64,000 bases of DNA from Marinobacter denitrificans (GTDB lineage: Bacteria; Pseudomonadota; Gammaproteobacteria; Pseudomonadales; Oleiphilaceae), in contig NZ_VMHN01000001.1 of NCBI RefSeq assembly GCF_008795955.1, positions 1,054,001 through 1,118,000 of the forward strand. Reading direction: 5' to 3'. The position numbers and the translations under genes are program-made. Below, one piece after another: positions 28,280 through 35,728 of the stretch (position 1 is its first letter; each line of letters starts with the position of its first letter). Below the pieces are notes generated by a model, which saw only the letters and a program-made list of their open reading frames with translations, had not been told where the DNA came from and ran no database searches.

Positions 28280-28486
28280 TTGCCGCTCCTCCGGTTCGTC
28301 ATAGTGACGGTTTTCTGCCGTTTCAAACTACGCTATTTGAGTCCATCGTCACGTATATTTCATGAATTTCTGGTAACTTTCACCGTGAGGGCGCACCTGT
28401 GCATGCACGAACGCAGTCTTCGCAAATTCTCACAGTCACGGGTGACATAAGCACCTCATCAGGGAACAACAGGTTTAAGGGAAGTC

Positions 28487-29806
28487 ATGACCAAGGAACT
28501 TTACACGGAACTCTACCAGATAACGTTTGCAGGACAGACACTCGAAGGTTTCAATGACGCGGAAGTGAGGGACAATATCAAAGCCCTGTTCCGGATATCC
28601 GACGAGCGCACAGCAAGCCTTTTCTCCGGCACCCGCACCACCCTGAAATCAGGCCTCAGCCATGACGAGGCGCTGATTTACCACGAACGATTGACCAAAG
28701 CCGGCGCCGCCGTACAGATTTCAGCACAACCCCGGGCAGCAGTCACTAAAGCGGGGGCTGACGCAAACACCCCACCACCGGCCTCAACCGATACCCGCCA
28801 ATCACAACCCGGCGCGGCGGGGCCAATGCAGGAAGCGCCGTTTGAATTTACCGGCAGCGGTCGCGAGTACTTCGGCATATGGATCGTCAATATTCTGCTC
28901 ACCATTGTTACCCTGGGCATATACTCCGCCTGGGCTACGGTGCGGAACAACCAATATTTCTATGGCAACACTCGCATGGACGGGGCCAGTTTCCAGTACC
29001 TGGCCAGCCCCATCACCATTCTCAAGGGCCGCCTTATTGCACTGGCGGTACTGGTGGCCTACGTGGTGCTTTCGGAAATGTACGTTGAAGCGGCTGTCGT
29101 CTTCGCCATTGCCTTTATCCCCCTGGTGCCCTGGATCATGGTCCGCTCTCTGAGATTCAAGGCCATTAACAGCGCCTACCGCAACATCCGCTTCGATTTC
29201 CAGGGCAGATACGGCGCGGCTTTTATGGTGACCTTTGTGTGGCCGGTGTTGAACATGCTGACCCTGTTGCTGCTCACCCCGCTGGTGATGAAGAAAACCC
29301 ACGAGTTCATCGCCAACGGCAGCCGCTATGGCACCACCGAATTCCAGCTGAAAGCCGATACGGGCGCATACTACCGCTTCTTCGGCAAAGGACTGCTTAT
29401 TGCCATCGGCTTCGGTGTTACTGCCTTTCTGGCCATGCAGCATGTCGGTTTCACTCTCGGCTCCATTATTGCGGTGGTCGGCTACCTGACCCTGTTTGGC
29501 TACTTCATGGCTGGCATTGCCAACCTTTTCCTCAGCGCCGTTCATCTTGACAGCCATGAATTTGAGTCACGGCTACAGCCCGTGCAGATGACCTGGATTT
29601 ACCTGTCCAACAGCTTCCTCGTGGTGATCACCCTGGGGCTCTTCACGCCCTGGGCCAAGGTGCGGATGGCGCGGTACCGTGCCGCCTGCACGGCCATGAT
29701 GGTACGCGGCGACCTGAACCACTTTGTGGCGGCGGAGAAGAATCGTACCAGCGCGCTGGGTCAGGAACTGGGGGATGCCTTTGATGTCGACTTCGCAGCA
29801 ATCTGA
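28487..29806 (+). CDS. YjgN/DUF898 family membrane protein
   Basis: 439-aa protein of unknown function. Residues ~1-110 form a soluble N-terminal extension, ending in a Pro/Ala-rich linker. The rest has several hydrophobic segments with two copies of a motif like LLTIVTLGIYSAWATVRNNQYFYGNTRMDG (~148) and VVITLGLFTPWAKVRMARY (~390), the internal repeat typical of YjgN. The downstream M48 peptidase gene overlaps its 3' end, so the pair is co-translated. Confidence 0.9.
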   Translation: MTKELYTELYQITFAGQTLEGFNDAEVRDNIKALFRISDERTASLFSGTRTTLKSGLSHDEALIYHERLTKAGAAVQISAQPRAAVTKAGADANTPPPASTDTRQSQPGAAGPMQEAPFEFTGSGREYFGIWIVNILLTIVTLGIYSAWATVRNNQYFYGNTRMDGASFQYLASPITILKGRLIALAVLVAYVVLSEMYVEAAVVFAIAFIPLVPWIMVRSLRFKAINSAYRNIRFDFQGRYGAAFMVTFVWPVLNMLTLLLLTPLVMKKTHEFIANGSRYGTTEFQLKADTGAYYRFFGKGLLIAIGFGVTAFLAMQHVGFTLGSIIAVVGYLTLFGYFMAGIANLFLSAVHLDSHEFESRLQPVQMTWIYLSNSFLVVITLGLFTPWAKVRMARYRAACTAMMVRGDLNHFVAAEKNRTSALGQELGDAFDVDFAAI

Positions 29807-30854
29807 AGTCACCATCGAAGGCCAGTTCTATTCCGGCAGGGATTCCCGAAGGCGGAGCGCGGTACTGCGCTCCGCCGGCAGCGTCGTCATTCTGGACGCT
29901 GGCGATACCCGCCTGCAGCTCTCATCTGCTGACGTGGAGATAGCACCACGGATTGGCAATACTCCACGCTATCTTTACCTCCCTGAAGACGGTGTTTTCG
30001 AAACGGAAGACAACGACGGAGTGGACCAGCTTGGCCGGCAGACCCGCCATGGTCGCGGCCATCGCCTGCTGCACAAGCTGGAAAACCATCTGGGTTTAAT
30101 TCTGGTTGCGGTGGTAGTGACTATCGCGACCACCGGCGCGGCCTTTGTCTGGGGTGTGCCCTGGGCAGCCCAGGCCGTGGCGCATGCGCTTCCGGCTTCC
30201 ATTGCAGAACAGGTGGGCGAATCCACACTCAGTACCCTGGACAGTACCTGGCTGGAGCCCTCCGGTCTTCCGGAGGAGCGCCAGCAAGCGTTGCAGACGC
30301 ATTTCCAACCCTTCCTGGTGCCGGTTGAGGGTCAGGATATCAACGTTATTTTCCGGTCCTCCCCAGCGATCGGCGCCAATGCCATGGCACTGCCAGACGG
30401 TACGCTGATCTTCACTGACGATCTGGTGAACCTGGCCGAAGACGACCATGAGCTTACCGCCATACTCGCCCATGAAATCGGCCACGTGGCCCATCGCCAT
30501 GGCATGAAGGGAATGGTGCAATCTTCCCTCACCTTCTGGCTTATCGTGATGATGACCGGCGACCTGTCTGCCTTTTCTGATGCTACCGTGGTGGTGCCCG
30601 CCGTGTTAATGAGCTTGTCCTACTCCCGAGACATGGAGCGCGAGGCGGACACCTATGCCCTGGAAACCTTGAAAGAGAACGGCATAGACCCGAGCCATTT
30701 TGCCAATATCATGGAGCGGCTGATGACCTCCCGTAGCGAGGAAGAAGCCTTGGAGACGGACGAAGAAACCAGCCGATGGCAGGCGCTTGAGGACATGTTG
30801 TCGAGCCACCCGGTGACCGGGGAGCGGATCGAACGCTTTAAACAGAGCCCCTGA
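29784..30854 (+). CDS. M48-family zinc metallopeptidase, membrane anchored
   Basis: About 356 aa. An N-terminal soluble part (~1-90) is followed by a TM helix (HLGLILVAVVVTIATTGAAFVW) and a peptidase domain. The zinc site HEIGHVAHRHG is near residue 230 and the third ligand is in EREADTYAL. M48 enzymes (HtpX, BepA, LoiP types) act in envelope quality control. The start ATG at 29784 has GGGG nine bases upstream and lies inside the end of the YjgN-like gene (23-nt overlap). An ATG at 29775 is possible. Confidence 0.9.
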   Translation: MSTSQQSEVTIEGQFYSGRDSRRRSAVLRSAGSVVILDAGDTRLQLSSADVEIAPRIGNTPRYLYLPEDGVFETEDNDGVDQLGRQTRHGRGHRLLHKLENHLGLILVAVVVTIATTGAAFVWGVPWAAQAVAHALPASIAEQVGESTLSTLDSTWLEPSGLPEERQQALQTHFQPFLVPVEGQDINVIFRSSPAIGANAMALPDGTLIFTDDLVNLAEDDHELTAILAHEIGHVAHRHGMKGMVQSSLTFWLIVMMTGDLSAFSDATVVVPAVLMSLSYSRDMEREADTYALETLKENGIDPSHFANIMERLMTSRSEEEALETDEETSRWQALEDMLSSHPVTGERIERFKQSP

Positions 30855-30895
30855 GCGGTATAGTAGCGATACATCCATCAAGGGGAGACAATTCC

Positions 30896-31387
30896 ATGCC
30901 ACACAGAGCCGCCAGACCGGTTTCGACCTCCGCCATCGGCAAACACGTCTACAAGGTCTTCCCGAATGACATGAACTCCCATGAGACGGTGTTCGGGGGC
31001 ATGATCATGGCAAAGTGTGATCGTCTCGCCCTGGTGGTCGCCGAGCGTCATTCCGGGCATGTCTGTGTGACCGCCGCCGTCGATTCAATTCATTTCCGCG
31101 CCCCTGCGAAGGGCAACGACACCCTGCTGTTCAACCTTGCCCTCAACCGCAGCTGGGGGTCGTCGATGGAAATCGGGGCACGGGTGGAAGCCGAAAACAG
31201 CTACACCGGCGAATGCGGGCACATACTGTCGGCATTCTTCACCTTTGTGGCATTGGACGAGAACGATAAACCCATTGATGTGCCCGCGGTAACACCGGAA
31301 ACCGAGGAGCAGAAACGCCGCTTTGCGAATGCAGAAATCCGCCGAAAGGGCCGGCTGGAAACCCGCAAGAAGCTGAGCGAACGCTGA
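30896..31387 (+). CDS. Acyl-CoA thioesterase, hotdog family (YciA/BACH-like)
   Basis: 163-aa hotdog-domain enzyme. The segment PNDMNSHETVFGGMIMAKCDRLALVVAERH contains the conserved Asn and the GG-M helix start, and VDSIHFRAPAKGND is the second family block. Expected role: hydrolysis of acyl-CoA in the cytoplasm. GGGGAG stands upstream of the ATG. It is separate from the M48 gene by 41 bp and may be co-transcribed. Confidence 0.9.
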   Translation: MPHRAARPVSTSAIGKHVYKVFPNDMNSHETVFGGMIMAKCDRLALVVAERHSGHVCVTAAVDSIHFRAPAKGNDTLLFNLALNRSWGSSMEIGARVEAENSYTGECGHILSAFFTFVALDENDKPIDVPAVTPETEEQKRRFANAEIRRKGRLETRKKLSER

Positions 31388-31632
31388 ACAAATTGTGTCG
31401 GCATATTTTACAGAGTCTGTTTTGCGACACAGCTCTCATTTCCTAACCTGCTGAAACAACCCCAAGTAAAAAAACTGGCACATAATCTGAATAACAATTC
31501 AGAGAATTTTCGACCTGTTTACCCGCCGTTTGCGGCCGCAGGCCAGTGACTGGATCAAGCCATTCCAGCCTTCCAGGAGTCCAATAAACGTTTAGCAGTC
31601 CGTTTTCCCGGCCCGAGCTCAAGGAGAGTCGC
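31388..31632 (+). other. Leader region upstream of the VpsR-like regulator
   Basis: 245 bp without a gene, AT-richer than its surroundings. It holds a 7-bp inverted repeat TGTGTCG/CGACACA with a 24-nt spacer (31394-31431). Inside that lies GAGtCTGT-N8-ACAGCTC (31413-31435). At 31476 is a TGGCAC element lacking the downstream GC needed for a full sigma-54 site. These may be regulator-binding sequences; none is convincing alone. Confidence 0.4.
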
Positions 31633-33009
31633 ATGAAGGAAAAACGACCGCTCGTTTGGCTGTCAGCCGAACACTCCGGATTCTCCACTCAAGCGGCGGA
31701 GCTGCGGGAGTGGCGGCTGACCCCCATAACTATTGATGCCGAGCTACGTCAGGGCGCTATCCCTGGCAAAAATGCCTGGGTTGGGGTATTCGATGCCAGC
31801 GAACTTTCCGGCAGCCAACTGGCCGTTGCAAGCAGCTGGCTGGAAGCGCTCGGGGTCGAGCACTGGGTTGCCATTCTAAAGCCGGGGCAGATTGATCATC
31901 CGGAAATCTGCGGGCTCATCAACCGGTATTGCGAGGATTACCACACCTTACCGCTCCAGCCTGACCGGCTCCAGGGGATACTTGGCCATCTGTGGGGCAT
32001 GTCCGAACTCCATGCAAGAGCATCAGGCTACACACCTCTCAGTTATCATGATGTCGCCCTGGAAGGCGAATCCCCTGCTATCAGCCAGACAAGGGAACTG
32101 CTTTGCAAGTTCGCACACACCGAAGAACCTGTGCTGATCTACGGTGAAAATGGCACCGGTAAGGAAACCGCCGCTAAATTCATTCATAACAACTCGGTGC
32201 GAAAGCACAAACCTCTGGTCGTCATCAACTGCGCAGCCCTGCCGCCTTCCCTCACGCAGAACGAACTGTTCGGTCATGAAAAAGGCTCGTTCACCAACGC
32301 CATGAGTGCCCAGAAGGGCAGAATTGAAAGCGCCGACGGCGGCACACTGCTACTCGTCGGCGTAGATGAACTCTCCGGTGAGCAGCAATCTGCCATTCTG
32401 CGCTTTCTCCAGGAAGGTCAGATCGAACGCATTGGCGGTCGTCGCCCCATAGAAGTGAACGCCCGCCTGATCGCCACCAGCTCCAGCCCTCTGGAACAGC
32501 TGGTCAACTCCGGCCGCTTTCGCAGTGATGTATTTTACCGGCTCGGAAGCCTGCATGTGCTTTTACCCCCTCTGAGGGATCGCAAGGAAGACATTCTTCT
32601 GCTGGCAAACCGGATACTCTCGGCAGCCCCCTCGTCCGCAGGGCCCAGACGCCTGGCTGACACTACAACAATCTGCCTCGCCGAGCACCGCTGGCCGGGC
32701 AACCTCAGAGAACTCCAGAACCGGATTCGTCAGGCCATGCTGCTCGGGGAGGGGCCTGTAATCAAACCGGCTGATATGGGATTCGGGCAGACACCCTCAA
32801 ACGATCAAAGCCAGACCCAGGAATTGTCGCTGGATGCCTTCCGTTCACAGGCAGATCGCCGGGCGATCTCCGTAAGCCTGGCACTGGCTCAGAATAATAT
32901 TTCCGCCGCGGCCCGACTGCTCAATATTTCGAGAGTCTCGTTCTACCGGTTGATGGATAAGCATCAGGTCCTCCACAGAACCTCCGTCTCGCCTTCGAAG
33001 AGAGACTAA
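31633..33009 (+). CDS. VpsR-like enhancer-binding-type regulator with degenerate AAA+ motifs
   Basis: 458 aa. Residues ~1-125 resemble a receiver-like VpsR N-terminal domain (WVGVFDAS at the acceptor position). The AAA+ domain covers ~145-370, and a Fis-type helix-turn-helix (NNISAAARLLNISRVSFYRLMDKH) closes the protein. Walker A is intact (GENGTGKE). The sigma-54 contact loop GAFTGA reads GSFTNA. The Walker B acidic pair is lost (GGTLLLVGVDEL instead of GGTLFLDEIG). Vibrio VpsR, a biofilm-matrix activator, is likewise an atypical member that works with sigma-70. AAGGAGA precedes the ATG. The barrel protein gene follows after 12 bp, probably in the same transcript. Confidence 0.88.
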   Translation: MKEKRPLVWLSAEHSGFSTQAAELREWRLTPITIDAELRQGAIPGKNAWVGVFDASELSGSQLAVASSWLEALGVEHWVAILKPGQIDHPEICGLINRYCEDYHTLPLQPDRLQGILGHLWGMSELHARASGYTPLSYHDVALEGESPAISQTRELLCKFAHTEEPVLIYGENGTGKETAAKFIHNNSVRKHKPLVVINCAALPPSLTQNELFGHEKGSFTNAMSAQKGRIESADGGTLLLVGVDELSGEQQSAILRFLQEGQIERIGGRRPIEVNARLIATSSSPLEQLVNSGRFRSDVFYRLGSLHVLLPPLRDRKEDILLLANRILSAAPSSAGPRRLADTTTICLAEHRWPGNLRELQNRIRQAMLLGEGPVIKPADMGFGQTPSNDQSQTQELSLDAFRSQADRRAISVSLALAQNNISAAARLLNISRVSFYRLMDKHQVLHRTSVSPSKRD

Positions 33010-33021
33010 AGGAGATTTTCC

Positions 33022-34086
33022 ATGGCTTCAAAGATGTTCTGGCTCTTCCCCCTGTTAACGGTAGCCACACCACTCCTTACAGGGGTTGCGCAGGCGGACA
33101 ACCACACAGATAGCGCAGCGATAACAGCGCCCGAGGAGGAGCACGACCCGTCGACCGACATCGCCTCGATTACCGCGGACCGGGGCATCGTTACCCGGCC
33201 GGGCCGGTTCACGATTGAGCCGTCTTTTTCTCATGCCCACAGCAACTCAACGGCGGTGGCGGTGGAAGGCTATACGGTAATACCCGCCCTGCTCATCGGG
33301 CTGATCAATATTTCGGAAATCCAGCGAGATATTTTTGTGGGCGCAATGTCCCTGAAGTACGGCTTCACCAGTAAACTTGAGGCAGCGGTTCGTGTGCCCT
33401 ACCTCAGCATCAATGAAGACCTGAGAGAGCGCGACGTGTTCCAGGGCACACCGGTAGATACACTGCGCGAATCTTCAGGCGAGGGCCTGGGCGACGTTGA
33501 ACTCTCGGCCCGCTATCAGTTAACCGACGGGCTGGGTGGCTGGCCGTACGTTATTGGCGCGATGCGGGTAAAAGCGCCAACCGGAGAGGGCCCATACGAC
33601 GTGGATCAGAGAATCATCCGGGACAATCAGGGCAACCCGATAGGTATTGAACTGGAGAATCGCCCGACCGGTTCCGGTTTCTGGTCATTCGAACCGGGAT
33701 TTTCGTTTATCTACCCGACGGACCCGGCCGTGTTGTTCGGAAACCTGAGTTATGTCTGGACCCTTGAAGAGGACCAGGGCGTCGAAAATGGCGGTACGGT
33801 TGACCCAGGTGACATCGTGCGCTTCGGCTTCGGGATGGGATTTGCTTTCAACGACCGCACTTCTTTTAGTCTGGGCTATGACCATTCAATCATCCGGAAA
33901 ACAACGTTCGAAAGGAACAACGATCTGTTTGCATCCAACTTTGACCGCATTCAGATCGGGTCACTGTCCTTCGGCTTGTCGCAGCGGCTGACTCAGTCCA
34001 CAAGCCTGAGCCTGACTGTGAGCGTCGGGGTCACGGAAAACGCACCCAACAGCGAGATCACCCTGAAGCTCCCTATCAGCCTGTAA
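33022..34086 (+). CDS. Predicted outer-membrane beta-barrel protein
   Basis: 354 aa with a signal peptide (MASKMFWLFPLLTVATPLLTGVAQA). The rest is rich in alternating polar and hydrophobic strands with Tyr/Phe/Gly (for example LGDVELSARYQLTDGLGGWPYVIGAMRVKAPTGEG). This is the look of the transporter-like barrels grouped near the phenol_MetA_deg family. No helix or catalytic motif seen. It follows the VpsR-like regulator closely, with AGGAG before the ATG. Its 3' end faces the C39/repeat-protein operon 25 bp away. In that context it could be an export pore for the secreted proteins, the role FapF has in the Fap system. This is inference. Confidence 0.8.
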   Translation: MASKMFWLFPLLTVATPLLTGVAQADNHTDSAAITAPEEEHDPSTDIASITADRGIVTRPGRFTIEPSFSHAHSNSTAVAVEGYTVIPALLIGLINISEIQRDIFVGAMSLKYGFTSKLEAAVRVPYLSINEDLRERDVFQGTPVDTLRESSGEGLGDVELSARYQLTDGLGGWPYVIGAMRVKAPTGEGPYDVDQRIIRDNQGNPIGIELENRPTGSGFWSFEPGFSFIYPTDPAVLFGNLSYVWTLEEDQGVENGGTVDPGDIVRFGFGMGFAFNDRTSFSLGYDHSIIRKTTFERNNDLFASNFDRIQIGSLSFGLSQRLTQSTSLSLTVSVGVTENAPNSEITLKLPISL

Positions 34087-34111
34087 GGAGGGCGTGAAGG
34101 AGAAAGTAGGG

Positions 34112-34609
34112 TCAGCGACCCAGCAACTGAACCAGTTGGTCACTGAATCTCGCCGGCAACTGATTTCCGGCGCCCAGGTTGTTCAGCTCAATATTCAGTT
34201 GGTGCATGTTCTGTATCACCGTGCTGTCGAGGTTGTTCTGAACCACCGTCATCCAGCCGCCCGGCCCTGCCATATTACTCGATACTCGCGCACCGCCACT
34301 TCGGTTCGCGCTGATAACCTCGACGACGGTTTCCAACTGGTGGTCAACCAAACGGTCGTTCACGGTCTGGTTCAGATTGGGAATGGTCAGACGATTGATG
34401 ACCAGTGTGTCACCGTTAATTCCCACCACCTGCTCCAGACCGATGCTGATCTCCAGGCTATCCGTCAGGAAGCCCCCGCGGTACTCAGACAGCTGCGGAT
34501 CACTCAGGGGTTCGACCCCAAGCGCCAGTTCTGCCTGGACACCCGGCGAAAGCGCTGCAAATGCGCTAACCACTATAGCGACCGCGTGCGTACGGACCAT
34601 CATGATCAT
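34112..34609 (-). CDS. Small secreted protein with leader-like PLSxxQL...GG motif and Q/N C-terminal motif
   Basis: 165 aa. Signal peptide ends SPGVQA. The mature start reads ELALGVEPLSDPQLSEYRGGF, resembling double-glycine leaders cut by C39 peptidases. The middle is rich in Val, Ile and Asn. Near the end stands MTVVQNNLDSTVIQNMHQLN, a motif shared with the two other secreted proteins of the operon. I chose ATG at 34609, which overlaps the C39 stop by one base (TGATG) with AGGGA six bases upstream. ATGs at 34615, 34603 and 34600 are alternatives. Function unknown; a fibre subunit, cap or nucleator is possible. Confidence 0.8.
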   Translation of the reverse strand: MIMMVRTHAVAIVVSAFAALSPGVQAELALGVEPLSDPQLSEYRGGFLTDSLEISIGLEQVVGINGDTLVINRLTIPNLNQTVNDRLVDHQLETVVEVISANRSGGARVSSNMAGPGGWMTVVQNNLDSTVIQNMHQLNIELNNLGAGNQLPARFSDQLVQLLGR

Positions 34610-35310
34610 CACCATTCCCTTGAGGAGGGCCAGTAGGGCAATGTGTGGCCCAGGGAAGGACCGCCCAGGCCTTTTTGTAGCGGCGCCCTGGCTACCTGGG
34701 GCCAATGTCCATCGCCCAGAAAGCCGTCTCGCCCCCGGTCAAGATGGCTGCGAATAATGAAGGCTGTGCCGTTCCAGTACTCGCTGAACTGTGCGTAAGA
34801 ATAAATCTTCAGACCCCGTGCCGGGTCTCCAATCAGGACTTCGTCGTCACTGATCCCCTTGATCAGGACAAAATGCCGGAAGCCCTCAATGTTCAGCAGC
34901 ACAATCATCGGTAAGCGCACTTTCTCCCTCAGGCCGGTCAACGGCATGCGAAAACCATCGGCCTGGTACCCCCGGGACTCCAGATAGTTCTTCATATCAA
35001 GCATGGAAAAACCATGCTGGCGCACCTTCTTCTCGTCTGCCCGCGCGAGCATGTCGATGAAGACATCGTGCTCTGTGACCTGGTCTTCGTAGTGAAAGGA
35101 CAATAACGAAGCGACCGCCGCTGAGCCGCAACTGAAGTCGTATTGCTGGCGCATGACGCTGTCAAACCGCCGGTTCTCGAAACTGTTCACGTTGAGCCGG
35201 ATATCACCACCAATCCCCGGCACCGTTACCGAGCCCACCGGGCCGGCAAAGGCAGTGGACCATAGCAGCCCGGCACTCGCGCAGATTGCAACAAGAACCT
35301 TCGTGGCCAT
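34609..35310 (-). CDS. Secreted C39-family cysteine peptidase (FapD-like, no ABC transporter)
   Basis: 233 aa with signal peptide (cleavage after FAG or STAFA). The papain-like C39 domain has the oxyanion Gln and nucleophile in QQYDFSCGSAA (Q55, C61), the His in GFRHFVLIKG (H146) and the Asp in LIGDPARG (D162), so all catalytic residues are present. No transporter domain is attached, which makes it periplasmic, like FapD of the Pseudomonas functional-amyloid operon. GGAGG precedes the ATG. It sits between two small secreted proteins that carry leader-like motifs and are its likely substrates. The C-terminal ~45 residues are Gly/Pro-rich and outside the catalytic core. Confidence 0.88.
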   Translation of the reverse strand: MATKVLVAICASAGLLWSTAFAGPVGSVTVPGIGGDIRLNVNSFENRRFDSVMRQQYDFSCGSAAVASLLSFHYEDQVTEHDVFIDMLARADEKKVRQHGFSMLDMKNYLESRGYQADGFRMPLTGLREKVRLPMIVLLNIEGFRHFVLIKGISDDEVLIGDPARGLKIYSYAQFSEYWNGTAFIIRSHLDRGRDGFLGDGHWPQVARAPLQKGLGGPSLGHTLPYWPSSREW

Positions 35311-35322
35311 GGCCCACCTCCG

Positions 35323-35673
35323 TCAGTGGTTAAGCAGTATGTTGATCTGGGTACTGTCCTGAATGACTACCTGGTTACCGGTGTTCTGGATAACCGTGGC
35401 AACTCCGCTCATGTTGCCGAACGCGTTGTCGGAAATACTGTTATCACCTGTGACAACATTTCCCGACAACAGGTTATCGGACACATTGGCATTTTGCTGG
35501 TTATCGTTAATCTGCCACTGCATCGGAACGCCCTGGCGACCGCTTGAGTCCGCCAGCTGATCCGCCGATAACGGGGTGGCATCCATCCACTCCTCGGCCG
35601 ATACCAATCCCGTTGCCCCGAGCATTAACGCCAGCAAGGCAGCCTTCAGTTTCCATCTGATGACGCAACCCAT
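35323..35673 (-). CDS. Small secreted protein with leader-like PLSxxQL motif and Q/N C-terminal motif
   Basis: 116 aa. Signal peptide MGCVIRWKLKAALLALMLGATGLVSA. The mature start EEWMDATPLSADQLADSSGRQG parallels the PLSDPQL...GG of the 165-aa neighbour. The rest is Asn/Gln/Asp-rich with recurring N-x-hydrophobic spacing (NVSDNLLSGNVVTGDNSISD). It ends in VIQNTGNQVVIQDSTQINI, reminiscent of curlin-type Q-x-G-x-N-x-V-x-Q strands. ATG at 35673 has GGGAG upstream; the frame is open to 35748 without a credible start. Candidate amyloid-like subunit or nucleator; unproven. Confidence 0.82.
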   Translation of the reverse strand: MGCVIRWKLKAALLALMLGATGLVSAEEWMDATPLSADQLADSSGRQGVPMQWQINDNQQNANVSDNLLSGNVVTGDNSISDNAFGNMSGVATVIQNTGNQVVIQDSTQINILLNH

Positions 35674-35695
35674 GGCAGTTCTCCCGGAATAACCA

Positions 35696-35720
35696 GGCCG
35701 CACCCGAAAAAGATGCGGCC
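35696..35720 (-). repeat. Stem-loop between the repeat-protein gene and the 116-aa gene
   Basis: Perfect 7-bp stem GGCCGCA/TGCGGCC with an 11-nt loop, 9 bp after the stop of the repeat-protein gene. No T run follows, so it is more likely an attenuator or RNA-stability hairpin than a full terminator. It would let the first gene be expressed more strongly than the rest. Confidence 0.5.
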
Positions 35721-35728
35721 GGGATTCC

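Noticed and set aside
31394..31431. TGTGTCG/CGACACA inverted repeat as a terminator of the thioesterase gene
   Set aside because: A 24-nt loop and no T run after the second arm make a terminator unlikely.
31417..31432. CTGT-N8-ACAG as a second LexA box upstream of the VpsR-like gene
   Set aside because: The centre TTTGCGAC is not the AT-rich core of a LexA box, and it lies ~200 bp from the gene.
31476..31490. TGGCAC-N5-CTGA as a sigma-54 promoter of the regulator gene
   Set aside because: The obligatory GC at -12 is replaced by GA; only the -24 half matches.
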